Below, one piece after another: positions 1 through 8,550 of a stretch of 64,000 nucleotides of DNA. The translations under genes were made by a program, and so were the position numbers. This DNA comes from Planctomycetota bacterium (GTDB lineage Bacteria > Planctomycetota > PUPC01 > JACPCR01). The notes under the pieces were generated by a model that was given only the letters and a program-made list of their open reading frames with translations, was not told where the DNA came from and ran no database searches. Where the stretch lies: contig JAQBXN010000012.1 in the NCBI GenBank assembly GCA_027625095.1, positions 1-64,000 of the forward strand. The letters run 5' to 3'. Within the stretch, counting starts at the first letter, position 1; each line of letters starts with the position of its first letter.

Positions 1-147
1 ATTGCTTCGCTTCGCTTTTCACCGACTGAGGTATAGCATCCTCACTGACCTGTGGCCAGCGACTTCCGACACGGGTTCACTGAATATTTACCAAGTGCAT
101 TTAAAACATAAAAATAGATCTGACCCCTATCTTGTCTCCCCAGCCCC

Positions 148-3100
148 CTATCTTGCTTTCTCTGAAGTCAACAACATCTGGCCTGAAGGACTCGACGCGC
201 CGGCCCATCGGAGGATGCTGTGCTCGCGTTCGACGCCTTTGAAAGCGTCGACATCATGGGCGAAAAAATCCAACCCCATAATCTGGCCCTGGAGTGGCTG
301 CGGAGTGCCCAACGTTTTCCACGGGATCGCGACTTCCAAATCGTATCCGCCAAAATCGCCCGGTCGTCTCTTCCATATTGCGTTCAGGGCAACTGGTTCG
401 TCATTCAACTCCGATACGACGCCGCGGTCTGACAGGCGCAGTTTGAAGGTGTATTCGGGAGTTGTCTTTCCTTCCTCAATCCGCCGCATGAAATTCGGAG
501 AGAGCTGAATTTCCAGATGATCTCCGATCTGATTATTTTTTTGCAAGTGGAGATCCTGGTCATTGACACGCGCGCCAGCGAACAAGAACTGGTCATCCCA
601 TCCACACCAGAAATAGATCTTAAAATCGCGGCCCCAATCGTGGGTGATGTATTCCTGTCCCCGAAACGCCTGAAGCTCACGGCGTGCGAAGTAGGCAAGC
701 ACGTCCCACGTGACGTAAATAGTGTTCGGTGAACGGTGCTGCCACTCATCCAGATTTCCATCGATGCTTGCTGCGGTGCGCGGCGCATTTGCCAGCCAGG
801 CATAGGTATTTTGATCTTCCGTGCGTTCAGGCAATGGCCTGTCGAGTGTGGCAGTTACCTCAAAAGTTTTGTAAGCCGCCTCGCCGGGTTCGACGCTGCC
901 GACGAATTTGAGTTTCGAGGGGGTGGAGGCAACGCTTCCTTCATTGAACGCTCTGGCGACCAACTCAACACTATCAGCTTTGGGTCGGTAATAGAATGAT
1001 GTCTGCACCAGCGCGCCCTTGGTTTCTTCGCCGCCACCCGCCTTTAAAAGGGCCTCACTGAACTCAGTTGGATTCGCTCCCTGGTAGATGAGATATGAAG
1101 TCCGGATGCCCACCTCGAATGTCGCCTGGCCGTTTACCTCGTCGGTCTTCACAGGATTCCAAAGCCAGTCCATAACCTGAAGGTCGGCTGACTTTATGGG
1201 CAATGTCATTCGACATTTCTCCGATTGGATCACTGCGGCCGGTTTGCCATCGAGCTCGCAGGGATAACAGGTATGAGCCGCCTTAAGCCCGGGAAGCTCG
1301 AGCGTGGGTTCGAGGGTATCCGGGCGAACGATGCGTCCGAGAATCATGCCGGTGATGACATACGCCATGGCCTGGCGTTTGAGCGACCCGTCCCATTCAA
1401 AGTGATTGTAGGGCATCGTCTCCCAAGTTGTTTTTGCGATGAGCCGGCCGATGTAGGGGAAGCAGGCATCGGCGCGCTGTTCAAAGAAGGCGCGCACTGT
1501 CTGCCTCGCGAAATAGGTGGCTCGATAGGACTCCTTCGCGTTGCCTCCGTGGGTGTGATAGAAGGTCGGCGAAGACGAGAACCCGCCGGTGGAATAGACC
1601 TGCTTGTTGTAACGACGTGCGTTTACAGCCATTTTCTTGCCGCGCCCGCCGCTGTCTCCCATGGTGCTGCCGCCGAGGATATCGATCAGCTTATCGCCAC
1701 CTCCGGCAAGGAAGCGGTCGAAGAAGGGGCCGCTGGCGCTGACCAGAATCTTTGCGCCCGGGTCGCCTTTCAGAATGGCGGAACGCGCATTCCTGACCAC
1801 ATTCAAGTATCTCTCGGGTGTGTAACCGGAATCAATCTCGTCCCCCACGTAGTAAATGTCGATTTCGTCTTTGTAGTGGCTGGCCATCTTTTCGATCCAT
1901 GCATTCCATTTCTCATAGTCCGGCTCTGGAGCTGGGTGCCGGCCCAGCTCGAGAACCGGCGCGGTCGAGGTCCAGACTCCCCAGTTATTCGGCAGGATGC
2001 AGAGGTCGCCGGAGATGTTGTATTTCTTGAGCAGGTTGACTTTGTCGTCATACCACTTGAGCTGATGCGTCCGCGGATCGGCATCGGGGGACAATGTGCT
2101 CGTAAACCGTGACCAGGTATCTGTCAGCGAAGCGTAATGCCGAACGCCGGACCTGTGCCACGCCTGCATGGTGTATTCAGAAAGATGGGTGTGATATCCG
2201 GCGACCGATGGTCCTTGAGGCTTGGGAACGACGGAATAAACGTACTCGCCCTGGTTCTTTTCATCACCGGCCATGTGATAGACCAGACTGAATATTCCGT
2301 GCGGATGCTTCTCGAGTTTCAGTTCAAAATTTTTCGTTTTACCGGCCTCCACTCTCGCAGATTCCAATCGGCCAGTTTGCCAGGCGTTGTCATCGATATC
2401 CCGTATGAGCCAGTCAACGGTCGGAGTTACAGCTTTCCTGGAGTAGTTTGCTATCTGTCCCTGAAAAACTATCGGGTCGCTGCTGTGAAAGACATGCCCT
2501 GGTGTGCCGTCATAAATTCCGGCCTCCACTTCTGAACGCGGTTTAAAAATGCTTTTCTTTTCCTCCTCACCCGTTTCCAGGTCGTCCTGGTCGAGTTCTT
2601 CTTCTGTATTCGGTGCAAGCCCCGGCGTGATCTTAACTTCGGGTGCGCTTCCCTTGATCTCCCGCAGGTAAACGGCATCGAGCCACGCTTCTTTGTCTAG
2701 AATGAATCGGAGCATGATCTCAGGTTTTACGGCAATGATTTCAAACTCGTGAAGCTTCCACTTGGAAGAGACTTCCGCACTCCAGGTGTTCAGCGGGCGA
2801 CGCCTCACTCCTTCCGTCCGCGAGACCAATGGCAGGTCATCCATAATGAATGAGACTGGGGCAGCGGGGCCTCGAACAGCGAATCCCAGTAAGTAGGTAG
2901 ACTGCGGGTTCAGGTGGTAGTGTTTTGACCAGTATTCTCCAGCCGGCAAATGAAGGGATGAATTGCCGTGATAGGCCGTGCTGCCGTCGATGTTTTTGGG
3001 AAGGATCGGTTCGGTACCTCCGCCGATGGTTCGTCCCCACTCGGCAGTCAGACCGACTTCAAAACTCGCGTTGTGAATAAGATTGCGATCGAGTTCCTGG

Positions 3101-3156
3101 GATTGAACAGACACTGCAAACAGAGCCAGCGAGAGGATTGAGCGTAAAGCTGTCAT
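148..3156 (-). CDS. Secreted glycoside-hydrolase-like protein with CBM9-like C-terminus
   Basis: This 1002-residue protein probably acts outside the cytoplasm on polysaccharide. Residues 1-20 form a signal peptide ending VQSQ. Residues 25-165 look like a carbohydrate-binding beta-sandwich (NASFEVG start). A linker rich in Asp and Glu (about 183-200) follows. Residues 320-640 look like a clan GH-A type TIM barrel, with YYVGDEID at 435-442 in the place where such enzymes carry the acid/base glutamate. Residues 791-1002 resemble a family 9 carbohydrate-binding module (IDGNLDEWQ near its start, DLEVAIPWKTLG near its end). Its ATG overlaps the stop of the upstream gene in an ATGA arrangement, so the two are probably translated together. 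The substrate and exact GH family cannot be named from the sequence. Confidence 0.75.
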   Translation of the reverse strand: MTALRSILSLALFAVSVQSQELDRNLIHNASFEVGLTAEWGRTIGGGTEPILPKNIDGSTAYHGNSSLHLPAGEYWSKHYHLNPQSTYLLGFAVRGPAAPVSFIMDDLPLVSRTEGVRRRPLNTWSAEVSSKWKLHEFEIIAVKPEIMLRFILDKEAWLDAVYLREIKGSAPEVKITPGLAPNTEEELDQDDLETGEEEKKSIFKPRSEVEAGIYDGTPGHVFHSSDPIVFQGQIANYSRKAVTPTVDWLIRDIDDNAWQTGRLESARVEAGKTKNFELKLEKHPHGIFSLVYHMAGDEKNQGEYVYSVVPKPQGPSVAGYHTHLSEYTMQAWHRSGVRHYASLTDTWSRFTSTLSPDADPRTHQLKWYDDKVNLLKKYNISGDLCILPNNWGVWTSTAPVLELGRHPAPEPDYEKWNAWIEKMASHYKDEIDIYYVGDEIDSGYTPERYLNVVRNARSAILKGDPGAKILVSASGPFFDRFLAGGGDKLIDILGGSTMGDSGGRGKKMAVNARRYNKQVYSTGGFSSSPTFYHTHGGNAKESYRATYFARQTVRAFFEQRADACFPYIGRLIAKTTWETMPYNHFEWDGSLKRQAMAYVITGMILGRIVRPDTLEPTLELPGLKAAHTCYPCELDGKPAAVIQSEKCRMTLPIKSADLQVMDWLWNPVKTDEVNGQATFEVGIRTSYLIYQGANPTEFSEALLKAGGGEETKGALVQTSFYYRPKADSVELVARAFNEGSVASTPSKLKFVGSVEPGEAAYKTFEVTATLDRPLPERTEDQNTYAWLANAPRTAASIDGNLDEWQHRSPNTIYVTWDVLAYFARRELQAFRGQEYITHDWGRDFKIYFWCGWDDQFLFAGARVNDQDLHLQKNNQIGDHLEIQLSPNFMRRIEEGKTTPEYTFKLRLSDRGVVSELNDEPVALNAIWKRRPGDFGGYDLEVAIPWKTLGTPQPLQGQIMGLDFFAHDVDAFKGVEREHSILRWAGASSPSGQMLLTSEKAR

Positions 3157-4319
3157 TCAAGAGCCTCCAGCTTCTGAATGAGCACACGGTCGATCATGAT
3201 GAATCTTTCCTGCAGCGCGGGGATTTCGGAAAGGCCTCCACCCCCAAATTGGAGTGGGGTAATGCTTATGCTGGCTGCGGGACTTTTTAGGATGAAGATG
3301 GGGCCAAGATTTACTCCCTCTTTCTCTGGCTCAGCATAAAAGGCAGGTGGCAAAAACCAGGCAAACCGGTGGGTTTGATCCCCGAGTGTTACGTTCACGA
3401 TGTTGTCATCCAGTCGTGTCCGATGGTAGCCGCTGTCGATGCTGACTTCGTAACGGCCGGGAGGTAACGGTTCTTTGAAAGCTATCTTCATAGGCTGCCC
3501 TCTGGCGGCGGGATGAGCAACAGCAACGATGTCGCCACTATAGGTTGCACTATCAGTCCATGTCCGAATCATCCGGCCGTACCAGCCCTTCTGAGTCAGT
3601 TCCCAGTCCCCGAAAACGGGAATCCCGTCGAAATCTTCACCTTCGATAATCAGTGGCTGGGGTAAATGGATTTTCGGATTCGTGATCTCATCTTCTTCCT
3701 CATGTTCGAGCTCCGCGAGATGGACGGCCCTGGCCTTATGGCCAATGTAGGAAGGCATACCTATGAACAAAGCCTCATCAAGGTCACGCACGCTCAGACG
3801 AACGTCTGTCCACTCCAGGGGAACATGACTCAGTGCCTCACGAACAATAATCGGGGGCTGCGAGGCAATTTTCGCCTCAATTAGGATGTTCAGATGCCGA
3901 TTGCGAAAAGCTGTAATTATTCGGGCTGTCGCGGAGGCTTTCGGTCGGATGACCAGGTGGAGAGGAAATTCCACGACTTCCTTATTCCTGCCGGTAAGGC
4001 GACCAAGAATACCGGCAATGTGAATCTCCCCATTGTCTTCGCGGACATCGCTGAAATGGCACCCGGTGGCAGAACCGCTTCGCATCCGCACTGCAATATC
4101 TTTCGAATGCATGACCGCCATGAGACTGTGCTGTTTTGATTCTTTTTCAGTCGCCTCGGCGGCAAGCCTTTGCAGGGGAGTTTCTGATGTCCTCGCCCAT
4201 CGCAGATCCAGGAAGTCCTCTGAGGCAGTATCCTTGTCTTTCATGAAACCGGGATAGACGGGGGCCAGGGTTTCGGCCTGGACAAGGGACAGCAGAATCA
4301 AAAGCGGAATGGAGTTCAC
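3153..4319 (-). CDS. Secreted protein of unknown function
   Basis: 388 residues starting at GTG, with a short signal peptide (SIPLLILLSLVQAETLA). I recognise no catalytic family. The body is predicted to be rich in beta strands. The part around residues 235-330 (DWELTQKGWYGRMIRTW, then PPGRYEVSIDSG and VTLGDQTHRFAWFLPP) reads like a carbohydrate-binding jelly-roll. Its stop codon overlaps the start of the GH-like gene by four bases, so both proteins are likely made in a fixed ratio and act on the same extracellular substrate. No ATG exists in frame between the GTG and the next upstream stop. The only Shine-Dalgarno candidate is a weak GGA about 11 bases upstream. Confidence 0.65.
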   Translation of the reverse strand: MNSIPLLILLSLVQAETLAPVYPGFMKDKDTASEDFLDLRWARTSETPLQRLAAEATEKESKQHSLMAVMHSKDIAVRMRSGSATGCHFSDVREDNGEIHIAGILGRLTGRNKEVVEFPLHLVIRPKASATARIITAFRNRHLNILIEAKIASQPPIIVREALSHVPLEWTDVRLSVRDLDEALFIGMPSYIGHKARAVHLAELEHEEEDEITNPKIHLPQPLIIEGEDFDGIPVFGDWELTQKGWYGRMIRTWTDSATYSGDIVAVAHPAARGQPMKIAFKEPLPPGRYEVSIDSGYHRTRLDDNIVNVTLGDQTHRFAWFLPPAFYAEPEKEGVNLGPIFILKSPAASISITPLQFGGGGLSEIPALQERFIMIDRVLIQKLEALE

Positions 4320-4397
4320 CGAAGAGTTTCCAGCACGCGAATTTTCACCGCATGGTGAACGATGGAAGACTTCACATCAACAACTTTCCGCCCGGAA

Positions 4398-5216
4398 TCA
4401 CTCGAAGGACTGATCCGCCTGCCTTCCGAAGCCATCGATGCTGATCTTGTTACCGGTATCAATAGCTACCACGCCATAAGAATTGTTCTTTAGTGCAGGC
4501 CCTTCCACAAGAGCTTTGAGAACTAAATAGTGGATACCGTTGATCTGCTTGTAAGCGCCGCGATGGTCATGGCCCTGAAAGACGGCGAGTACATTCCCTG
4601 CCTCTTCAAGCACTGTGCGGGTTAAGGGGGCATTCTTAATGCCATGTGGGTCTTTCTCATCGTGAAGATTCTGATGAACAAAAACGATGGTCTTCCTGTC
4701 TGTCGCCAGTTTCAGATCGTCGGCGAGCCACTCGCGCTGTGTCGAATGAATCCAGGTATCCGTCCAGTTGTAATTTCCTGAATCGTAGGGCTTGCCGCCT
4801 TCCAAAAAGTTGGCGTCGAGGACGACGAAGTGGAAACCTGCCTTGTCGAATGAATAGAAACTGTCGCTGATCGTGGCGCCACAGTTGTCCAGAAATTCTG
4901 ACTTTGAAAGTGTTGCGAGATCGTGATTACCGAGCACAAAGTGCTTCTCGCCCTTGTATTCATCAAAGGTCTCCCTGATTGTCTTCAGGTACCGCAGTTC
5001 CGTTGGTTTGTCCGGGGCTTTATCAATGAAATCGCCGCCCTGGATTGTGAACGCCAGTTTCTTTTCGTTAAGCGTTGTCACGCATTGTTCGAGCTTGGCA
5101 ACCGAATCACGGTAATAACGAGAGCCGGCATTTGGTTTATCTGCGTAATGGAGATCGGTAACAATGCCGAAAGCGAAGGCTTCGTCTTCGGTCTCCCTTG
5201 CGTGAGTTTGTGACAT
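4398..5216 (-). CDS. Calcineurin-like metallophosphoesterase (main frame)
   Basis: 272 residues with the complete set of dinuclear metal-binding motifs of the calcineurin-like superfamily: DLHYAD (Asp-x-His), GGDFID, VLGNHD, FVHQNLH and GHDH. This makes a hydrolase of phosphomonoesters or phosphodiesters, or of a nucleotide such as ADP-ribose or CDP-alcohol. The specificity is not readable. The ATG at 5216 has no Shine-Dalgarno sequence. The natural start is probably 5294, where a Tat leader is interrupted by an in-frame TAG (separate entry). If translation really begins at 5216 the enzyme would stay in the cytoplasm. Confidence 0.8.
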   Translation of the reverse strand: MSQTHARETEDEAFAFGIVTDLHYADKPNAGSRYYRDSVAKLEQCVTTLNEKKLAFTIQGGDFIDKAPDKPTELRYLKTIRETFDEYKGEKHFVLGNHDLATLSKSEFLDNCGATISDSFYSFDKAGFHFVVLDANFLEGGKPYDSGNYNWTDTWIHSTQREWLADDLKLATDRKTIVFVHQNLHDEKDPHGIKNAPLTRTVLEEAGNVLAVFQGHDHRGAYKQINGIHYLVLKALVEGPALKNNSYGVVAIDTGNKISIDGFGRQADQSFE

Positions 5217-5294
5217 TAGACATAAGCCAGAAGCTGCTACCCCGACGCCTCCGCTCTGGTGAAGAAAGGCTCGACGAGTTATCTAACTGCTCAT
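5217..5294 (-). pseudogene. Tat signal peptide of the phosphoesterase, broken by an amber codon
   Basis: Directly upstream of and in frame with the phosphoesterase, the strand reads Met-Ser-Ser-TAG-Ile-Thr-Arg-Arg-Ala-Phe-Leu-His and then a Gly/Val/Ala-rich hydrophobic stretch ending SGLCLM. This is a textbook twin-arginine signal (TRRAFL). The ATG at 5294 is preceded by AAAGGAAG at suitable spacing, whereas the downstream ATG at 5216 has no ribosome binding site. The TAG lies at 5283-5285, and one substitution (CAG to TAG) would explain it. TAG is used as an ordinary stop elsewhere in the window, so general recoding is unlikely. Confidence 0.75.
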
Positions 5295-5405
5295 AGCTGG
5301 CTTCCTTTCAAGCTGGCGATTAAGGGGTTGCAGGCTTCCTCCGCCCGAAGAGGCCAGCCGGCTTTCGCGCAGCTGCCTTGGGAGAGGATCACGCAAAAGA
5401 AAGAA

Positions 5406-5975
5406 TCACTCCTTCAGCGGTGCCGGCTTGGATCCGTCCGTTTTTATGTCGGTACAGACCATCCGGTAGAGGCTGGTCACCTTGCTTTGGCCTACCTTCT
5501 TGTCACCCACGTCGAATTTGCCGTAGACTTTCGTCGGAACGTCGGGGACGTATTCAACGCCGCCCTCCCTGGTAACATAGATCCACTCGTTCAGCATGGG
5601 AAATTTGCCATAGCAGCAGGCAGACTGATTTCGCAACAGGAGGAAAATATCGGTCTTGCCTTTGACTAGTTTGAGCGGGTACATGAAGCCCTCGATGACA
5701 ACATTTTCACCAGAGATTTCCATGACGGTTCCAGGAATTTGCTTGTCCAGTGGCGGCAAATCCTCGGGCTCTTCTGCGAACGGGTTAGGCACTCTTGGCT
5801 TGTAAGAAGCAAGGAACGCAAACGGAACTTCAAGGAATCCATTGTCACGGCTGCTCGGAGTAATGGTTTCTTTTTTTAGTTCTTCCAGACTCCGCTCCTC
5901 CTCTCCGGCAATGGATGTGAGGAGGGTGGCGTTGACTATTGCCGTCAGGATAAGGCAGTGATTTACAGGTTTCAT
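5406..5975 (-). CDS. Exported DUF3299 domain protein
   Basis: 189 residues from the chosen ATG at 5975, which begins a signal peptide (KPVNHCLILTAIVNATLLTSIAG). A longer reading from a TTG at 6020 only adds a polar extension. The core, from about residue 75, holds the DUF3299 signature: VIEGFMYPLKLV, FLLLRNQSACCYG and PMLNEWIYV, including the paired cysteines. The family is found in envelopes of proteobacteria and PVC bacteria and has no established activity. A role in metal handling or transport-associated lipoprotein function has been suggested only by context in other genomes. Here the neighbours (phosphoesterase, NIPSNAP) give no firm clue. Confidence 0.7.
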   Translation of the reverse strand: MKPVNHCLILTAIVNATLLTSIAGEEERSLEELKKETITPSSRDNGFLEVPFAFLASYKPRVPNPFAEEPEDLPPLDKQIPGTVMEISGENVVIEGFMYPLKLVKGKTDIFLLLRNQSACCYGKFPMLNEWIYVTREGGVEYVPDVPTKVYGKFDVGDKKVGQSKVTSLYRMVCTDIKTDGSKPAPLKE

Positions 5976-6098
5976 TGAATCGAGATCGAGCTTGGATGAA
6001 ACATGGCAAGTTTGGGACAATTGCCGTGACAGAGGATGCTAACTGAGGAATCCAGGTTCTCCATTCCGGGTTCAAAGTTCAAGCCCCCAGGTAGTCGC

Positions 6099-6518
6099 CT
6101 ACTTTATCATGGAATACTCAGTGGGATTGAGGTACTGGGATTGAACCTTTGTAACGAGCGGGCCGTCTTTGCGTGATTCTTCAAACGCTTTAGTCCAAGC
6201 CGGATCGCTCAGGAACGCCTTCCAGGACTTATCTCGGGAAGCTTTATCAGGGTAAGCCAGCATGTAGACGAGCGTGTTGTCTGCCGTCTCGCCATCTGCA
6301 GGTGTCCAGTATCCGACCAATTCCATCCCGTGCTTCACGAACAATTTGTTCGTGTGTTCTCTGAATCGCAGGTGAAGCGCTTCGAGCTTGCCTGGGGCCG
6401 TGGTGTAAGTACGCAATTCAAAAAAACGCGGCTTTACCTCTTCGGCCGAAAGAGACCCTACGAAATTAAGTAAAAGAATCAGCGAGAGAGAACAACAGCA
6501 GGTCGGTAGAAAACGCAT
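6099..6518 (-). CDS. Exported NIPSNAP-family protein
   Basis: 139 residues from the ATG at 6518. A signal peptide (RFLPTCCCSLSLILLLNFVGSLSA) precedes one NIPSNAP domain: FELRTYTTAPGKLEALHLRF, then TLVYMLAYPD and PAWTKAF. NIPSNAP domains are ferredoxin-like, dimeric alpha/beta folds. Secreted single-domain versions are common in Planctomycetota and have no known reaction. A longer TTG start at 6554 would place polar codons before the signal peptide and is less likely. The gene lies 259 bases downstream of the STAS gene, beyond a terminator, so it is probably transcribed on its own. Confidence 0.75.
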   Translation of the reverse strand: MRFLPTCCCSLSLILLLNFVGSLSAEEVKPRFFELRTYTTAPGKLEALHLRFREHTNKLFVKHGMELVGYWTPADGETADNTLVYMLAYPDKASRDKSWKAFLSDPAWTKAFEESRKDGPLVTKVQSQYLNPTEYSMIK

Positions 6519-6720
6519 AAGAACAAATCTCAGAAGAGTGATAAAGACAATCAAACCTCGACTACATGTTCTGGAAAACTCCAGCTTTCACAAACGCGCC
6601 TTTGCTCCGGGAACAGCTTCACGCGTTGCGCTAGTCGAAAAGTCGGTGGAATGTGACCGCGCATGAAGATGGAGTATTCGCTTCTCCGTTACGGCCGAAA
6701 TATTCCTATCGGCCGTCAGC

Positions 6721-6755
6721 AAAAAAAAGGCATCCAGCCTTTCGACTGGACGCCT
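6721..6755 (-). terminator. Rho-independent terminator after the zinc-ribbon/STAS gene
   Basis: Read on the minus strand, a 10-bp stem (6755-6746 with 6737-6728, one G-T pair) closes an 8-base loop and is followed by eight T. It starts 23 bases past the stop codon at 6778. A second perfect 8-bp hairpin (ACGGCCGA at 6691-6698, TCGGCCGT at 6709-6716) lies just beyond. Confidence 0.85.
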
Positions 6756-6777
6756 GATCTTATGAGATTGTATTCCC

Positions 6778-7377
6778 TCAGATTTTAATAAAGCTGCTCT
6801 TGAATCCGGCGATGGCGGCGGATACGTCAGGCTGAATGTCAAAGACTTTATCGAGCTTGGTGATTTTGAAAATCTGCATCACGCCAGGGGCAATGGAGCA
6901 CATCTTGAGGGTACCCTTGTAACTCTTTGCTTTTTTGTGCATGGCGGTGAGTTTGCCGATCATAGCGCTGGGCAGGTAGGTCACCTTGCCGAAATCCAGG
7001 ACGATCTGCGGCTTTTCCTGCGTTTCCAGTTGGCTCATCAACTCATCTCCTATATCGCGGATGTCACTCATCTCGGTGATACGAGCTTCCATGATGGTGA
7101 TGACTCGGACCTCGCCCATGTTCTGCACCATGAGTTTGCTTTTCTTCTCAGGTGCAACATAACCACCGCTCGGGGGGCGCTGCGAAGCTGCAGGTGACGG
7201 CTTTGAAGGTGGTGTTCCGCTTCCAGCGAGGTTCGGGCCACTTGGGGGCGGCGCGGCATCGGCTTGAGGCACAGTGATAACTTGCTGGCATTTAGGGCAC
7301 CTTCCCTTTTTACCTGCCAACTCATCCTTTACCTGGAGTACAGCTTCACAACTTCCGCATTTGAATTTAATAGGCAC
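6778..7377 (-). CDS. Zinc-ribbon / STAS domain protein (anti-sigma antagonist type)
   Basis: 199 residues from a GTG with a GGAG ribosome site. Residues 6-36 form a zinc ribbon (CGSC and CPKC). A Pro/Ser/Ala-rich linker spans about 38-78. Residues 85-199 are a STAS domain. The segment VLDFGKVTYLPSAMIGKL carries a serine at the position that the partner kinase phosphorylates in SpoIIAA/RsbV-type antagonists. In that family the unphosphorylated form binds an anti-sigma kinase and frees a sigma factor. No kinase or sigma partner is adjacent. The ribbon-plus-STAS arrangement is one I associate with Planctomycetota-like genomes. Confidence 0.8.
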   Translation of the reverse strand: MPIKFKCGSCEAVLQVKDELAGKKGRCPKCQQVITVPQADAAPPPSGPNLAGSGTPPSKPSPAASQRPPSGGYVAPEKKSKLMVQNMGEVRVITIMEARITEMSDIRDIGDELMSQLETQEKPQIVLDFGKVTYLPSAMIGKLTAMHKKAKSYKGTLKMCSIAPGVMQIFKITKLDKVFDIQPDVSAAIAGFKSSFIKI

Positions 7378-7500
7378 TGGGTCGCTCCGATCAGGTTCAA
7401 TACTTCTGCCTGCCCGCGGGCATCCTTTTGCCTCACTTAGACATGTAATCAGGCAGGCGGCTAGGATACTGATGGTAATGGTGAAGTCAAGGGAGGAACT

Positions 7501-8550
7501 TCAGGGAGCCACTTCCCATGTTTCTCCTGAGTTGAGCAGGGCATCGAGATCGCCCGGACCGGTCCTTGCCAATGCCTGTTCGATCTGTTCGCTCAGGCCG
7601 TCCTCGTAGCAGGGCCTGACTACATCCCTGAATACACCGAGAGGTAGCGGCAACCCATCGTAACCTGAAAGCCCACTCAAGATCATCGCCAGCGTCGAAT
7701 TTTCGCAGTGCTCGTCATGCACCAGCAGGTCGGATTTTCTTTCCGGATGTTCCTCGATGTTCACTGACTCGAGGTTGAATCCATTCAGCACGATTCCTTT
7801 TTCCTGATTGCTTCCATAGATGAGTGGCTCGCCATGTTGCAAGACGACGGTGTTGTCCGGTTTTTCGTTCTTTTCAGTAAATTCTTTGAAGGTGCCATCA
7901 TTGAAGATGTTGCAGTTCTGATAGATTTCGACAAAAGACGTGCCTTTGTGATCGTGGGCGCGGCGAAGGGTCTCACCGAGATGTTTAAGGTCTCGGTCGA
8001 GAGTACGCGCTGCGAAAGTGGCCTGTGCTCCGAGGGCGAGGGCAATCGGATTGAAGGGTGCGTCCAGAGAGCCTGCCGGTGTGGACGGGGTGACTTTGAA
8101 TCGCTCGGATGTCGGTGAATACTGACCCTTAGTAAGGCCATAAATCCTGTTGTTGAACAGCAGGATATTGATGTTGAGATTTCGACGAATGGCGTGGATA
8201 AGGTGATTGCCGCCGATGCTGAGCCCATCACCATCGCCGGTGACAACCCAGACAGTAAGATCCGGCCGGGAAGCCTTCAGCCCTGTAGCGACGGCTGGGG
8301 CGCGGCCGTGGATGGTGTGGAAACCGTAGGTGTTCATGTAATAGGGAAAACGGCTCGAGCAGCCTATACCAGAAACAAACACCGTTTTTTCTCTCGGTAC
8401 GCCGAGTTCGGGCAGGAGTTTCTGCACCTGTGCAAGAATGGCGTAGTCTCCACACCCGGGACACCACCGAACGTCCTGATCGGATTCAAAATCCTTTTTC
8501 GTAAGTTGGGCCTGTGCTGCCGGGGCAGCTTCCGTGGCGGCAGATGTCAT
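7501..8550 (-). CDS. korB: 2-oxoacid:ferredoxin oxidoreductase, beta subunit
   Basis: 349 residues. It carries the conserved WCPGCGDY cysteine motif near residue 30 and the thiamine-diphosphate/Mg site [12 protein letters not shown] with the following [21 protein letters not shown]. This subunit binds TPP and decarboxylates the 2-oxoacid. The reaction is 2-oxoacid plus CoA plus oxidised ferredoxin giving acyl-CoA, CO2 and reduced ferredoxin. The 2-oxoglutarate (KorB) assignment rests on overall similarity and on pairing with a gamma-alpha fused partner; pyruvate or another oxoacid is possible. The start overlaps the stop of korA by four bases (ATGA). Confidence 0.88.
   Translation of the reverse strand: MTSAATEAAPAAQAQLTKKDFESDQDVRWCPGCGDYAILAQVQKLLPELGVPREKTVFVSGIGCSSRFPYYMNTYGFHTIHGRAPAVATGLKASRPDLTVWVVTGDGDGLSIGGNHLIHAIRRNLNINILLFNNRIYGLTKGQYSPTSERFKVTPSTPAGSLDAPFNPIALALGAQATFAARTLDRDLKHLGETLRRAHDHKGTSFVEIYQNCNIFNDGTFKEFTEKNEKPDNTVVLQHGEPLIYGSNQEKGIVLNGFNLESVNIEEHPERKSDLLVHDEHCENSTLAMILSGLSGYDGLPLPLGVFRDVVRPCYEDGLSEQIEQALARTGPGDLDALLNSGETWEVAP

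Noticed and set aside
1225..2112. A 295-codon open frame on the plus strand inside the GH-like gene.
   Set aside because: Antisense shadow; the minus-strand reading has a signal peptide and clear domains.
5283..5285. Idea that TAG is a recoded sense codon in this organism.
   Set aside because: TAG ends several intact genes here (at 148, 41057 and 61148), so only local readthrough, mutation or error remains.
6588..6842. Short minus-strand frame overlapping the end of the STAS gene.
   Set aside because: It runs through the terminator hairpin and is only a shifted reading of the STAS gene's end.
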